Shown one piece after another: positions 49,082-61,306 of a stretch of 64,000 nucleotides of DNA. Below the pieces are notes generated by a model. That model worked only from the letters and a program-made list of their open reading frames with translations. It was not told the DNA's origin and did no database searches. The translations under genes and the position numbers were made by a program. The stretch is from Tieghemiomyces parasiticus (lineage: Eukaryota > Kickxellomycota > Dimargaritomycetes > Dimargaritales > Dimargaritaceae). The DNA lies in assembly GCA_027575765.1 (NCBI GenBank), contig JANBPT010000072.1:19189-83188 (forward strand). The letters run 5' to 3'. The stretch's first letter is position 1; every line of letters starts with the position of its first letter.

Positions 49082-50465
49082 ACATCGCTTATGTCCACCT
49101 TTTGCCATTTTCAAGTCAGTTAGCCCTCACATACACAGGCCAATTATTCTAAGGGGATAGTGGGTATAAATTCCTGGATGATGTCTAAACAGCTAAACAG
49201 TTGAATGGGATTACAATGAAGGTGCGATATATATATTGTGTTGAAGTTGATGGGTTTTAATATGAAGATAGAAGATAAGTAGTGAAGATGAAGGATATCG
49301 GAATACAAGAAAATATGTCTCAACCCTGAGGAAAATGAGTATGGTAGTGAATCCGTATGAGGGGGGGGAGAAAGTGAAGTGGTCGAGGGCGAGTGCCTTT
49401 TCTATACCCTTGCGGGGAGACGTCGATCTTCTAGGCGATACTTGGCCATCAGCGGGCGGCCAGCACCGTGGGCGCGGAAGTGGTGGGAAGGGGGGGGGGG
49501 CTTCCCCACTACCACCAGAGTGAAGGCGCTAAAGTGGAGCCTAAACTACGGGTAATTATTCCATCCCAAACTAGACTACCCCACAATACTCGCCAGATCC
49601 ACTGTATTTTGTAGAGGTGTTTGCGTAGCAGCAGATTTATACTTGCGCCTGTTGAGATTAGAATTGTATGGTACCCACTCACCAACTGTGTGTCTTGGGC
49701 GACGCGTTGTTTGCACGGGCTGTGGCCAGCTGGTATGCGTCGTTGCATTTTGCGCCAGAACTGGTGGATCCTGCGTTGCGCCTGTTGCTGTTGATGTCGC
49801 TGACGCCAAGTCCTCGAGCTGCACCGACATCGCCAAGGTAGAAACTAGTTGCCATACTAGCCTAGGTCAACGCCATTGATGGCTGGGCAGAGAGCTTCAT
49901 CTAAGAGATGGATGTAATTACTGCGGCCTGCTGGGAGACAACGAATTAATAGACTCAACCTTTTGCCATTCTGCTAACACTTTTCACTTTGCCATATGTT
50001 TATCAATGCAAACGTGCACGCGAACGGCTCGGCTTATTAAACGCAACATTTATCTCCATTGAAACGCAAATTCACGGGACGCGCGCCGCAATTACTACAC
50101 ACTGATGGCATGATATCCATCATCGCATGGCGCAAACTCGTTTGCAAAAAATAGTAACAGCCTTCAGCAACAATGCTGTGGGTGGATTGAGATACTCCAG
50201 TTTCTTTTACAATGGGCTTGTTGAGACATTCTTCTAGTACCAGATGACGCACTAGAGCCTAGAAGCCCGCTAGGCTAAGTAGATTTATTGACAAGACAGC
50301 GGGTGACCCCAAGTCGTGATGCACGGGATTAGACGCAAAGAGGCGATGGCGTAGTGGTTTAAATGGCATGGATAGGGGAGCCATAATCGGGCCACTCTCC
50401 TTTGACGGACACTATATCCCGACTTTGTCCCTTTGTCACCCCGCCTACGCAGAGCCGACTGGGTG
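49082..50465. other. Intergenic between convergent FKBP25 and IWS1; one weak small ORF
   Basis: Contains the 3' flanks of both genes and G-runs (a G11-12 run near 49491). A minus-strand frame begins MSVQLEDLASATSTATGATQ at about 49830, with a donor-like G-GTGAGTGG near 49680 and an acceptor-like ATACAG near 49600. It has no recognised domain and is not called as a gene. A tRNA A-box-like string near 50348 does not fold into a cloverleaf. Confidence 0.5.
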
Positions 50466-53175
50466 CTAATGGCGGGCGGCCCGGGTCTTGTTCTTAGTCA
50501 TGTGGGCTTTCAGCCGCTGCATATACTCGGGCTGCTGCTTCCGCCCGGCGTTCTGCTGCACAAGCGGCGAGGCGGACGGCATGATATCGTAACTAGGTAC
50601 GGTGTAGCGCGGCACCTGGACCCGGGCGGCCATGCCAGGGCTAAGGTCCTCCTCGCGGCTGCAGTAGCGAAGTGGGGGGGGTGTAGATAGCGGAAATGAA
50701 AGTTGAATTGACGACAGCCGTGTGGTTAGCATATGGTTCTGATATGGAGAGGCGGTGGGGACGTAAGCAGTGTATGGCCAGAGATAGGCTGGCTGGCGCT
50801 ACTTACCGATCGTCCATAAGCCGCTTGAGTGTAGAACGAGGTCTGCACGGGGAGGGAGGAGGGCAAGCGATGAGGATAACAAATATAGCCAGCGACGTAA
50901 GTAGGTGTCATGAGTAAAGCCATGGTTCTATTATAGATGGCTGGATTCAAACCTAGGCGATTACACACTGGACTCACCGGGCTGTGGCCGCAGATGATGC
51001 CGTACGGATCGACCGATCCTTGTAATTGGCGCTACGTTGGATAAGCGGCCGGATCCACTTGGCCACCAGTTCCTCCGATATACGGGAAATGCGAGTATCT
51101 ACCCGGTTGCATTTTGTATAAAACACAACGAGTTTGCCCATGCCGCTCTCACGTAGATGCTCGGTATGAATGGGTGCCTGTTTAGTGGACGAGCGCATGG
51201 TGGTCGGACGCAGGCGTCATTCGTAAGTAAGGGGGTAGAAGAAACAGGGCAACCGAAAGGATAAGCCACCTACTGGCGCTCCCCCGAGTAATAAGAGCCC
51301 GTCAATCGGCGGAAACCGGTTGGGGGTCGAGCCCACGTCATGGCTCACCTTGAGTAGGAAATTAAAGAGTTCCAGCTGGATATCCAACGCTGGCAGCGAG
51401 CCGTCGTCGAGGGGCTCCAGCCAGAGCCGAACCGCCTCCAGAAGCCCATTCTCCAGCATGGCGTCGTGCAGCGAGGTCCTGAGTGTGAAGTCGGCGATAG
51501 TCATGATCAAGATGGTCGCGTTGGTCTCCAGTAGGTGAGAGGCCGGAAATGCCCTCCCCCTCGCGCGCCCACATTTTGGCACGGACGCCCCTCCCCACGG
51601 GCGTGCGCGGCTACTGGTTAGTTTGACTTACTTGCGCAGCTGCTCGCTGACCACCGGCAGGAGCTTAATCTTGGAAATGGCCGGCTTCCGCTCGTTATTG
51701 TAGGCACGGTCCAGGTCGGCCACCTCGGTCATGCGCATGCGCAGTTTGGCGAGCATCTCGTCAGTCTGACTCTCTAGTTCCTGCGGCGGGTGCGGTAGAG
51801 AGGTTGCACAGAGTACATATATACAGTAGTATTAATACGGGCGGCATGTGAAAAGGTGAGATCGGATGGAATGCCCCGGCAGTATGGTCGCCAGGGCAAT
51901 CAGGCCATACCGTGTCGGTGGTGGCGGGGCCCTCATCTGGTGATATTTGAATCCAGCTTACATCGAACAGTGAACCAACTACTTACAAGGTCGTCCTTCT
52001 TGGACCGGCGGCTGCTGCCACTCTTGAGAGCCATCTCGAAATCACGGCGGACGGCCTCGATGGCCGCTAGGGGTCGGTTGCGAGGTCATATGCAATGTAA
52101 TAAAATGTGGCTAATTAGTGACCGTCGTCGGCTAGCGGTGGGTAGCTTCAGCACCGGGTAGGGAGAGGGGGCGGCTATATATATTAAAAAAAGGCTTACC
52201 CTTCTGAGGATCGATGGGGGCAGCGGGTTCAGGGTCATCCGGCTCGCTGCGACCGTCATCATACGTAGGGCTGGGTCGCCGTGGCGGCCTTACTTCGCTG
52301 CGCCTAACAAGTGGGTAAATGAACATCGTATCAATCAACAGGGGGATCATGCCGTTCGGATTAGATTACATGCTGAAGTCCAATTACGAGATAGCCCATA
52401 AAAGAGTACCTGGGCTTGACTATTTTAGGTCACAAATGGAGGTCGCGATGTGTGTTGTGCCAACTTACGCCGGGGAGCCTGAGCCGCGAGCTGGATACGT
52501 CCGTTCGGAATAGGAAGCGGGCGATGGCCGGTCTTCCGCATTGGTGCGCTTCTTGAAACTGGGCAGCTTCGGGGTTTCGTCGATCGCTGGCGCGGCGCGG
52601 GCGGGCGGGTCGGCGGATACGGTTGTAGAAGCCGGTTGGACGTCTTCTGAATCAGGTCAGTCCGTTAGCCAGGACAAAGCAATGCGTGGGTGTCAACAGT
52701 TAGATAAGGGTCGGACAGGGATTATTGGGGCGCTGTATTGGTACTGTAGGTAATAGGTTCCAAGTTACAAACGGATTCAGCAGTTGGCTGTCGACTCGGC
52801 CACCAGGAAAGCAGTACTATGTATGAGATTTTATCCGCGTACGAGAACCTACCGTCGTCGCTCATGGCTCCAAGGTCACTCAGGTTGGAATCGTCGCCAT
52901 CGTTACCACCAAAAATGTCCTTCTCGTAGGCGGAGCGCTGTTCATGAGGATGGACGGTCCAAATAGCATGGGTAGGGTACTAATTAGCCACTGTAGACCC
53001 TGAGGTTGGAAGCAAGGACTGTCACTTTTAGACGCATCGAATTGGCGTCATTTCCTGCCCGTGCACCAAGGGTGTGGCTGGTCATTCCATGCGAAAAGAG
53101 AATAATAATATTCTGATGCGGGCCCAAGGGGGCAGGTAAAATTACCTGGTCCTCTCCGTCGTCGGGATGTGACAT
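50466..53175 (-). CDS. IWS1: IWS1/Spn1 transcription elongation factor
   Basis: Ten exons, in transcript order: 53175-53146, 52937-52853, 52646-52469, 52297-52200, 52066-51987, 51780-51632, 51478-51349, 51177-50978, 50842-50807 and 50658-50466 (392 aa). Phases join without stops. The acidic, disordered N-terminus includes YEKDIFG and LPSFKKR. Residues about 160-310 are the TFIIS N-terminal (LW) domain with KIKLLPVVSEQLRK, GLLEAVRLWLEPLDDGSLPALDIQ and ESGMGKLVVFY...WIRPLI. The C-terminus is basic. Spn1/IWS1 binds Spt6 and RNA polymerase II in the nucleus and supports elongation, histone handling and mRNA export. For exon 7, the acceptor at 51479-51480 was chosen over the longer open frame upstream because it restores the family sequence RKTSLHDAMLENG and the reading phase. 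Confidence 0.92.
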
Positions 53176-54863
53176 GGTGCGAGTTGGTGGGTTAACAGGG
53201 GGCGAGGGAGTGGCGAGGCAATGGTAAGATTAGCGAGGAGGTCGAATGAGGAAGAGAGGATGCTCGCGATGTCCTAGAAACCAAGGTAGTGTAAAACATG
53301 TGCAGATGGGCCAACGAGAGCAAAAAGAAGGTAGCGAGGGCCCTGATAAGCGGCCACGCTACCAGAAAGGATAGGCCCTGTGGGGAGGGGTGAAAAAGGT
53401 GTGAGCCGGAAGTAGCCAGAAACGCGAGGTATACTAGTCGAAACTTGGCGATAACTACAAATCCATGCACGTGAAACCGGGAGGTACTAAAATTAAATCT
53501 TATTGAAACAGTACCGCAATACCAGATGCAGCCTGCCGGCTAGTATAACCTGTCTATCAACTCGGCTTTTCTTTGCAATATAGCCTGCGAGTCTACCTCT
53601 CCGCTCTGTCCACGACTGATGCTTCAGCCTATACCTAGTTCACATTTACCAAGTGCGGCATGCTGAACCATATTTAGCGTCAGTAACCCCAGGGTCGCGA
53701 GACCAAGGATGGCAATATTGAACAAATTGCCAAACCAACCTCTCCCTCTCCTTTGCTCTCCACCGCTTTTAAGTATCCAGCCCACTCTTGTACAGCTTGC
53801 AATTTTTGTTATTTCCACTTGATGCAGTACCTAAGGTATTACTTGAAAAGAGCACGTAAAAGCCACCAGCGTACTTTCTATTCGGTTAGATAGCACTGAC
53901 TACTATTGAAGATCCCCTGCAGTTTGGCGTCGGTTCGGTGGGTCTGTGGTATTCCAAGCCCCCCTCCCGAGGAGTGGTTTATTGCAATCGGCGCGAGTTT
54001 AGATAAAGGTGACGATGAGCTATCCCATTAGTCGTTGGGTTCGTTGGCTTATATATAACCGAGAAATGTGTGAGGGGTTGGGTCTTGGTCTGGTGGTCGG
54101 TGGTTAGTCATGAAAGGTTTTTGTGAGTCACTTGGTTCGGCTAATCCCCGGTGCTAAGGGAGTTGTGGTCGTTCCTGCAAGGCGTCGCCGTGGCTAGCAG
54201 GATTTTTCCGGACGTCGGCTTTTGGATGCCGACAAGTGGAGTTGTTAAAGTTTCGGTTGCGTATTTTATATATTTAATTTTTTGATGCCCCGTATGCAGA
54301 ATTTCATGTTGCACTTCAGTGACCAGAATCCACTATCTTTTTTTTGCAAGTCTCAGGTAATTTAATTAGTAATGATGGTAGGAAATAGTCAACTCGGTGT
54401 CAGCTATTGCACAATTATGATGATTAAGTTGTCAGATTTTGAGCGTCAGGTAGCAAGAGGAATGTGGATGACTAGTCGGGCATTATTTCCTGCGAATCCC
54501 CAGCTTAAGCAGTATCAACTGGGTACCCAAAAGTGAACTATTTCCTACCGCAATGGATATGTCCAGCGGGGCCGTCGGATCACATACGCTCAATTGAGGC
54601 CTCCCGTCAGTCTCTGTAGTCAGAAATTACGTATCGCGTAAAGCTTCTAGTGAACATTAAAGATATATTAGGTCAAGTGCGCACAGATCGCTTCTTTTCG
54701 GGCCGTAAGCATCAAAAATCTGGTGAGTCGATGGGCGTGGCAGTAAATATCATTACAGCAGTGCATACCTCCATCTTTCTAACGCAATTTGGAGCACCAT
54801 TTAAAGGGCACTAACGAGAGTGTGGTCGAAAAAATCGGCTACTAGGGCATCACGAAGCCCATC
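53176..54863. other. Intergenic, promoter side of IWS1 and 3' flank of PPIL3; no gene recognised
   Basis: About 1.7 kb with only chance frames (the 92-codon minus frame at 53192-53470 overlaps the IWS1 leader). A TTATATATAA element near 54049 has no obvious gene within normal promoter distance. Confidence 0.5.
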
Positions 54864-56361
54864 TCAGTCAGCTAGCGGATTGGCATGGATGGTCACGTGG
54901 CGGATACGCACTTCCTGCGTCGGCCGGTTCTTTTCGTCCACCGGTAGCTTCTCCAGGGAATCAAGTGTGGTGTCGGCACCGTGAATCACCCTAATGTGCA
55001 GAAAGGGACGAGATGGAGGTTTGAATAGGACGGGCAGGAAGGTGGAGTGGTTATAATCGCTGCAATAACAAAGTCAAGGTGCGACGGCCCATAGCTGTTG
55101 ACCAGTCTCCAAGGCGCTTCCGAATCGGCATTCGTTACTGCATGGTGTGGAAAGCCAACAGTGGGTGAACTGCACGTGGCACTTACTTTCCAATGATCGT
55201 ATACTTGGTGTCGAGGTGGGGCTGCTTGGCGTAGGTAATAAAGAACTGCGAGCCGTTGGTGTCTGGCCCCGAGTTGGCCATACTCACGATCCCGCGGGCG
55301 TTGTGCTGTACAGAGTGGTGGATATGGCATCAAGGTGTAGCGATGTTAGACAGCCTGTCGGGGGGAGGTACCCCGTGACTACTGAAGGGCACGTGGTCAT
55401 TCGACCTTGAAACCTGGCGGTAGATTTACCTTGAGCGACGCGCGGATCTCGTCCTCAAACTTCTGGCCCCAGATGGAGTTGCCGCCTTTGCCTGTGCCGG
55501 CCGGGTCACCAGTCTGGTATCGTTTTTGGCGAATGAAGTACAATGGTAGCGTATTAAATAAAGCGGAAAATAGCTGGGTGGGCAATACACAACCCCCGTT
55601 TCTTCATCCTCGAAAGCGAGGCCGGCTCCCCCAGGTCGGATGGTGATCATTGTAGTCTGTGCATGTGACTGGGGCCACCACGGCGGTGAGCTTACCTGGA
55701 CCATGAAGCCTTTGATATTGCTATCGTGAAGGAATATTGAGATGATATCAGGCAAGGGGCGAGTGCAGAGCCGAGGCAGTAACGTTAAGGTGGTGGACCT
55801 TTGAAGGTAGTAGAGCGCATATATGAGGCGTTTTGTGCCCGTTTCATGGACACAGGTAGCGTCCCAGCTTCGAGGAATTGGGCCAACGAAGGCGATGGGA
55901 GACAATCCCCACTAAGGCCCCACCCAGCACGAAGCCCGCTGATGCTGATGTTCTCTTACCGGTGAAATTTGCAACCATCATAGTATCCACTGGCGCAGAG
56001 GGCAAGAAAGTTCTATTGTATTAGTGGGGCAGGTACGCGGATCATGTATGACATCAATTAGGCAGGGTGATGAAAGCATACTTCGGTCCGAGGATAACGG
56101 GTACTTATTTAAATAGAAATAAGCAACCCAGCATAATCACACCTACCTCTGCTGCCTTGGGGACTGCCTCGCAGAAAACCTCAATTTTGAGGTCGCCCAA
56201 ATCGGTATGTAGCGTGACGGACTGGTTTAGAGGGCGATGGGGAGTGTGAAGGCAGTATAAGTTGGGTGAGCTAGGAAAGTTAGACAGCTTGGAAGGCACG
56301 TAGGTTTCGCTGGTTAGGTATGTCGTTAGGATACTCGATCAGTATTCGTATCCCTTACCAT
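54864..56361 (-). CDS. PPIL3: PPIL3-type cyclophilin (nuclear peptidyl-prolyl isomerase); start codon on its own exon
   Basis: Seven exons, in transcript order: 56361-56359 (only ATG), 56221-56147, 56012-55960, 55720-55696, 55513-55430, 55305-55187 and 54990-54864. They total 161 aa, the same length as human PPIL3. The spliced protein opens [19 protein letters not shown] and keeps the family blocks [47 protein letters not shown] and [20 protein letters not shown]. The catalytic Arg (FHR), Phe (GFMVQ) and Gln (SQFFIT) equivalents are present; as in PPIL3, the cyclophilin-A tryptophan is absent. Family members associate with spliceosomes. The initiator exon is inferred from ATG-GTAAGG at 56361-56356 and from family length. 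The alternative is a start elsewhere in the leader. Confidence 0.92.
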
Positions 56362-56659
56362 GTCGCTCGGTCGCAGCTAAGTCGTTAGGTAGGACTAAGC
56401 AACAGTCTTCGTAATTTGTATACGTTGTAGGAGATGGATGCGGGGCTTTAGTGAATGTGGTTTACAATGGAGAAAGAAAGTGAATGAATTGGGCTCGAAA
56501 TGCCATAGAGTGGGAAAGTACTAGACAGAAGCGGGAACATAAATGAGGATTCGCATACATGATGCTGGGCTCAAATGCCCAGGTCCAGAACCAGAGGCCG
56601 GTGTGACTAAACTGCCGACTTTAATGTAGAGTGTGGACGTCGGGTCCTTCCGTGGGGCC

Positions 56660-56869
56660 CTACGGCTTCACTTCGCCGACGGTGTACGTGTTCTCGTTGA
56701 TGATTCTGTCGAGCTCCGACTGCAGCATCCGGGCGTAGTCCGCTTTAATAAAGAGATGCGTGTCATCGAGGTCCGCGACGATGAAATTGTGGGTCTGATT
56801 CAGATTCAGAATCACCTGCTTGGCGATAATGTCGCACTCAATGAGAACGCCCTTACTGGCCTGCACCAT
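56660..56869 (-). CDS. GTF2H5: TFIIH subunit p8 (TTDA/Tfb5)
   Basis: An intronless 69-aa frame (human GTF2H5 has 71 aa). It begins MVQASKGVLIECDIIAKQVI, closely following the family's KGVLIECDPA block. It continues with FIVADLDDTHLFIKADYARMLQ, the conserved FI-x-DLDDTH-x-FI region, and ends with a helix. The protein stabilises TFIIH by dimerising with the p52/Tfb2 C-terminus and stimulates XPB in nucleotide excision repair and transcription. It lies 298 bases from the PPIL3 start and 422 bases from the TBCB stop, in the same direction, each presumably with its own promoter. Confidence 0.92.
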   Translation of the reverse strand: MVQASKGVLIECDIIAKQVILNLNQTHNFIVADLDDTHLFIKADYARMLQSELDRIINENTYTVGEVKP

Positions 56870-57291
56870 GGTAGACTTTGCGGAATGGGGGGATATAAAG
56901 TGTACAAGTGATGATAGTCAACGTGGCCGCTAGCAGAGTTGGATGGGAAGAGCGGTGAGGATTGATGGCCGATTGATTTACCAAGGCCAGAGAGTGGTAA
57001 ACTAGAGTGATGAGCGAGTGGTCGAAGACTTGCCTCTCTCGTCTGAAGCCTACAATTATGCCAAGGTGGCCTGAAAGAGCTAATAGAAGGTCCTGCCGCA
57101 GCCATCGCTATTTTTTGGCATTGCACATATCGCTAGCTTTCAAGCCAACCTTAACTGATACCGCGCTACGGGATAGGCCTGGCCATGTTTAGGCTACCTG
57201 CCAAAATGAACAATTCAGCCGATATCAAGCTTTATTGTGGCCCGTCTCTACCCGGGGCAGACCAGCGGTTAGATATAACCAAGGGCGTGGC
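56870..57291. other. Intergenic between TBCB and TTDA; nothing recognised
   Basis: A 422-base gap that must hold the TBCB 3' end and the TTDA promoter. No distinct element was identified. Confidence 0.5.
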
Positions 57292-58747
57292 CTACATCTC
57301 ATCTAGATTGTCCCAGTCAATGTCGTCCTCAAAGTCGCCCAGGGTGACCTTGTCGGGTCGCACAAAAGCACCGTGTTTAGATGCGCAGGTGAAGTATTGC
57401 TCACCGTCAATACTATTAAAATCGCCGTAGGGTGACGGTAAGGACAAGGGTGGACATGATACATTGTGTGAGTTGAGCTGAGCGTCCAGTATCATTGGAT
57501 TCACCGGGCGGGCATCCAAAATATGGAAGGTAGGACTCTTCGTTCACTACAGCTACCGCTTGAGAAACCTACCTGCCGTCGTTCTTGCCCAGGGGCTCAT
57601 CATACTCCACGCCCACCCAGAATCCCGGCGCAAATTTTGTTTTGCCTGCCATCAGGGTAAAAGGATGCAGTTGACGAGTCCAGTTAGCCACGGCATGAGA
57701 TCTACCACACATGTCGTCAGTAACCACCAACCCTTCATTTTACCACTTACCAATGTACCGCACGGTGCCGTTCTTGGCTAGGCCCTCGTCACTCAGCTTT
57801 ACCTGACAGCGAGCGCCGAGGCTTAGTACCTTGGCCTCCGTCTCGAACTTATTTTCGGCCAGCTTCTCGGCCTCCTTGTGCTCCTCGGAGAACCGGCCAA
57901 TCTTGTGGGCTCGCTTGAACGCCCTCACGCTGTCTGTCCATCGCCAATAGGAAGATATTGAATAGAAGGTCAGGTGGTATTAGGGATGTTAGCCCGGTTG
58001 TTACCGGTCATGTTGACGTTCAAAGCACCGCGGTGTCAGCTCAAAGGTACCCGAACACTTACCGGTCAAACTATCGTACTGCTTGTCTTCGAGTTCGAAT
58101 TTCTCAACCTGCGAGACGTCGGTGTACTGGTTGGGTCGTATCGCACGGTCCGAGCTGGCGACCTATATCGAGTGATTTCCAGTGGGTAAGGCATGGAGTT
58201 AGTAGAGGGATGGAGCGTTAATGGCTAGGGGGGGGGAGAAACTTTGGCCAGAGCTCTGCCAATTTGATGCTCCGTGGTCGAATCTGACTCCATGGCCAGT
58301 TATCGGGAAACAAAATAAAGTCTGTATAGCACCTACCCGAATGGTGCAAAAGTCAGCCACGGGGTAAAATCCAAGTTGCACGTCCGGTCCGCCGCTCATA
58401 TTGGCCAGCAGAGCCTCGCCCTGGTGTAGAGTGAGGACCTGGGCATCGGCGGGAATGCCGGTTATGGGCTCGAGTCGAGTCTGGAGGGAGAGAGAGAGAG
58501 GGACAGAGAGGGTGAAAAAGGCAGGGGACGCGTGATTCAGGTTCGGTTGTGAGCGAGCGCTACGAAGGTAAGGGTGGCCCACCGGCAAGGGTAAGGGCTG
58601 CTTTTCATGCAGGGAGTATTGGCCCGGTTAGCTTTGAGGGGTCCAGTGTGTGAAGCTCACCTTGAGCTCATCAAGGGTCATGCCCCGGTCGAACCGGCGC
58701 TCCGATTCAGTGTCGGCACTGGCAACCCAGACGGTAACAATCGACAT
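57292..58747 (-). CDS. TBCB: Tubulin folding cofactor B (TBCB/Alf1)
   Basis: Six exons, in transcript order: 58747-58661, 58480-58337, 58162-58063, 57933-57751, 57645-57573 and 57412-57292 (235 aa). Residues 1-85 form the ubiquitin-like domain ([13 protein letters not shown]...[12 protein letters not shown]). A linker follows with [20 protein letters not shown] and [14 protein letters not shown]. The C-terminal CAP-Gly domain (about 150-225) has [31 protein letters not shown] and [14 protein letters not shown]. The protein ends DNLDEM, close to the EExxDEI/M tail that interacts with TBCE and tubulin. TBCB captures alpha-tubulin from the chaperonin and hands it to TBCE. All junctions are GT-AG and phase-consistent. 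Confidence 0.94.
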
Positions 58748-59142
58748 GATTGCGAGGAAATCGTTGGGGATGCGGGCAGGTACGGGCGAGTTGGAAAAGA
58801 CCAAGCGTGGTTCTTTGGGCAGGTTGGGAAGGAAGCGAGCGAGGTTGTGATGAGGTACACGGTGGTGATGTGGTCTAGGGGGGGAAGGATCCCGGGCCCT
58901 GCCCGGGCAGCAAAGGTGAGCTTAATGGTGCCCACACCCTGGGTAAAACCGGCGGTCCACTACAGGAGTGGAGCGATTGTTCGATGCCTATCTACGTGTA
59001 ACCACCCCCGCCAGACAATTCTACCTACTGGTCTAGGTCAATATAAATTTATCGCTAAAGTTGGGCGCGTCAAGCATTATAATCATTAGTTAATGCAAAT
59101 AATCCCAAGACATCCATGACCGACCTGAATACGTCTGCATCC
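58748..59142. other. Intergenic between OGFOD1 and TBCB; nothing recognised
   Basis: A 395-base gap serving as the TBCB promoter and the OGFOD1 3' end. It includes a G8 run; no distinct motif was recognised. Confidence 0.5.
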
Positions 59143-60852
59143 CTATGGACGCTCATAGAACGTGACCGATAGTTCTGTACGGGTGCCCTGGGCACGGTGG
59201 TTGATGTACTTGACAAATCGCAGGGTTCCGGTATCGCGGAACACGATCGAAAGCGTGTTGGATTTAGGCCATAGGGTCAGCAACGTCTCCTGATCAGCGA
59301 TATAATGCATGGCCCCCTGCCAGGTCTCGTCCCACTCAAACGGGGGCGGCGTAGCCTCACTCGACCGGACCAGCGGCTGCGGACACGAGAGAATCACATC
59401 GAGGCCCTCCGGTTCGAGGCAGAGATCATTGAGAAGGGTGTAGTCGCCCGGACTAAACGAGCGCCATTCGGACGTACACTCGGCGAGGGCGTCCAGATTG
59501 GTGAATCGGGCAAGGAGCTCGGCAAACATCACAGAAGCAAAGAGGCGCTGGAGGTGGGATAGCAGCACGGCCCCGGTGGCCGAGGAGGCGTCCACTTCAG
59601 ATCCCTTGTTCCCTTCAGCGAGTAGGTGCCGCCGGTACCGCATGGCGTTGGCCGGGCCGGTGGTACGATCGATCCAGGGCGCGGCGCACAACGCCGCGGT
59701 AATTGTTTCGTAGACAGCAGGCAGTAAAAACCCTTGCAACTCAATGCTAGACTGGTCGAGGAAGACCTGGTTGATACGGGCCATCCCGCCCGGCGTGAGG
59801 TACTCGGTTGTGATGAACTGGTCGAGTGGGTAGGTGGTTGGGACCAACGGCCGCGGAACTAGGGCGTGGTCCGAGGGGCTGTCGTCAGACGTGGGGATGG
59901 GCCCGTGGATCCAGCCGGAAATAGAAACCCGTGTGCGTGTGCCCAGGACCTCGGCCACCTGGTGAAACGAAGTGGTGCCCACCTCGAAAAAGACGAACGT
60001 GTTCCACTGCGGTAGAATGGAGGTCACGGCTTCCACAGGCTGACCGTGCCGATCCCTGCAATGAAGTGCAGTACGTTATTGTAACGGGGGGAAAAGGGGT
60101 GTTGGGTGAGTGCGTGTAAGGGAGAAAGTAACAGTCAGAGTTTAAACGGGCCCTGCTTACAGACGTCAACATGAACTAGCGACCTTGATCCGGGCGGTAG
60201 CAAAAGGGAAGGCCTACTCAATTTTCGTGACTTACTTATCGAATAAATCGAGCGCCCCGCCGTCCGCTGCAGACCAGTCCTCGGGCACCAAGTAGATGAT
60301 AAAGGCAAGCCGCCGCCCTTCCTTTCCTCGGCGGATGTCATCGTCGTGGCAGAGCAAGTAGCCACCGGGTGGGTACCGATGGGCGGACAGGTCGACGGTG
60401 CGCGGGTGAAGCTCGATCCCGGTAAGGTCGTACATCGTCCCGGCAAACTCGGGTGAATATATCGTATCGCGCAGTTGAATCAGCGCCGGCAAATTTAGAG
60501 CTTCAGCCGCCGATCCTAAGTCGGGACTCTGGTAGAACTCGTACAGGTCGTTGGATTTGTGAACCATGGCCAGTGTGCCCAGTTCTTGGCGGGCCTGCCG
60601 TAGCAGAGATTCGGGGAATAGCGACGGGAGGAGGCCCACACTGAAGGGGCCGTCGCCGTGAACACGTCCGACGGTGGTGACCGAGTCCTGTCCGTGAGCC
60701 CGGCGAGCCGGGTTTGGAACGGCGGCCTCCATCGAGCGGCAGGCACGGAAAGCCTCACAGAATGTAGCGGTGTCTGTGGCGACGGGCGCGTCCAGCTCGT
60801 GACGGGGACGTTTCGGAGCGGGCGCGGTCGAGGAATCGGCGGTACTGGTCAT
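59143..60852 (-). CDS. OGFOD1: OGFOD1/Tpa1/Ofd1 prolyl-3-hydroxylase
   Basis: Two exons (60852-60236 and 60055-59143), 509 aa, with a 180-base intron. An NLS-like KRPRHEL lies near the start. The N-terminal double-stranded beta-helix domain holds the Fe(II)/2-oxoglutarate site: H169 and D171 in CHDDD, H237 in TSFHQVAEV and R248 in RTRVSISGW. All are present, so the enzyme should be active. The second, non-catalytic Ofd1_CTDD domain follows (about 290-505). Family members hydroxylate a proline of ribosomal protein uS12 and affect translation termination. S. pombe Ofd1 also controls Sre1 turnover in response to oxygen. It diverges from PRP38. Confidence 0.94.
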
Positions 60853-61306
60853 GGTGGGTAGCTGGTAGACAAACGTGACAGGCTAGGGCAACGACAAACC
60901 GAAGGTCGTGTTGAAGAAAAGGGTGTAGGGCAAGGAGCGTAGAGCCGAGTGGCGCAATCAAACGCGCACAATGCCGTCGGGGTCGAAAAATTTGGGATTT
61001 ACAGTGAGTGAAGGGGGGGAGGCGAAATGTGGGCTGGACGAGATTTAACCAGAGGTGTTCAGCGAAACCCACCGCTCCATGCCGTAGCTCGTTTATATGA
61101 CGAAAAAAATAGTCGAATGGCGAATGCACGGCCAGGGCTCGCAGGCATAACCCTAGAAACCTTAGGGCCAAGGCCTCATCGCCTCAACGACCAACGAAAC
61201 CCGTCAACTCCGCCGTCGTTCCTCACCTGCTGCTACCTAACTGACCACCCTCGCGTTCATTACACAGTATCTACTAATTCCACCTATTCACTAGCCCTCG
61301 GTCAGC
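60853..61306. promoter_or_regulatory. Shared divergent promoter region, OGFOD1 and PRP38
   Basis: 454 bases between two divergent start codons. No TATA box was obvious. Confidence 0.45.

Noticed and set aside
50341..50420. tRNA-like A-box string (TGGCGTAGTGGTTT)
   Set aside because: No matching B box or cloverleaf pairing in the next 70 bases.
50941..50960. Minus-strand B-box-like GGTTTGAATCC
   Set aside because: No T stem around it, no A box upstream, and it lies inside an IWS1 intron.
2915..54360. Similar T-run plus CAAGTCTC strings near 2925 and 54350
   Set aside because: Only about eight bases match beyond the T-run; chance similarity.
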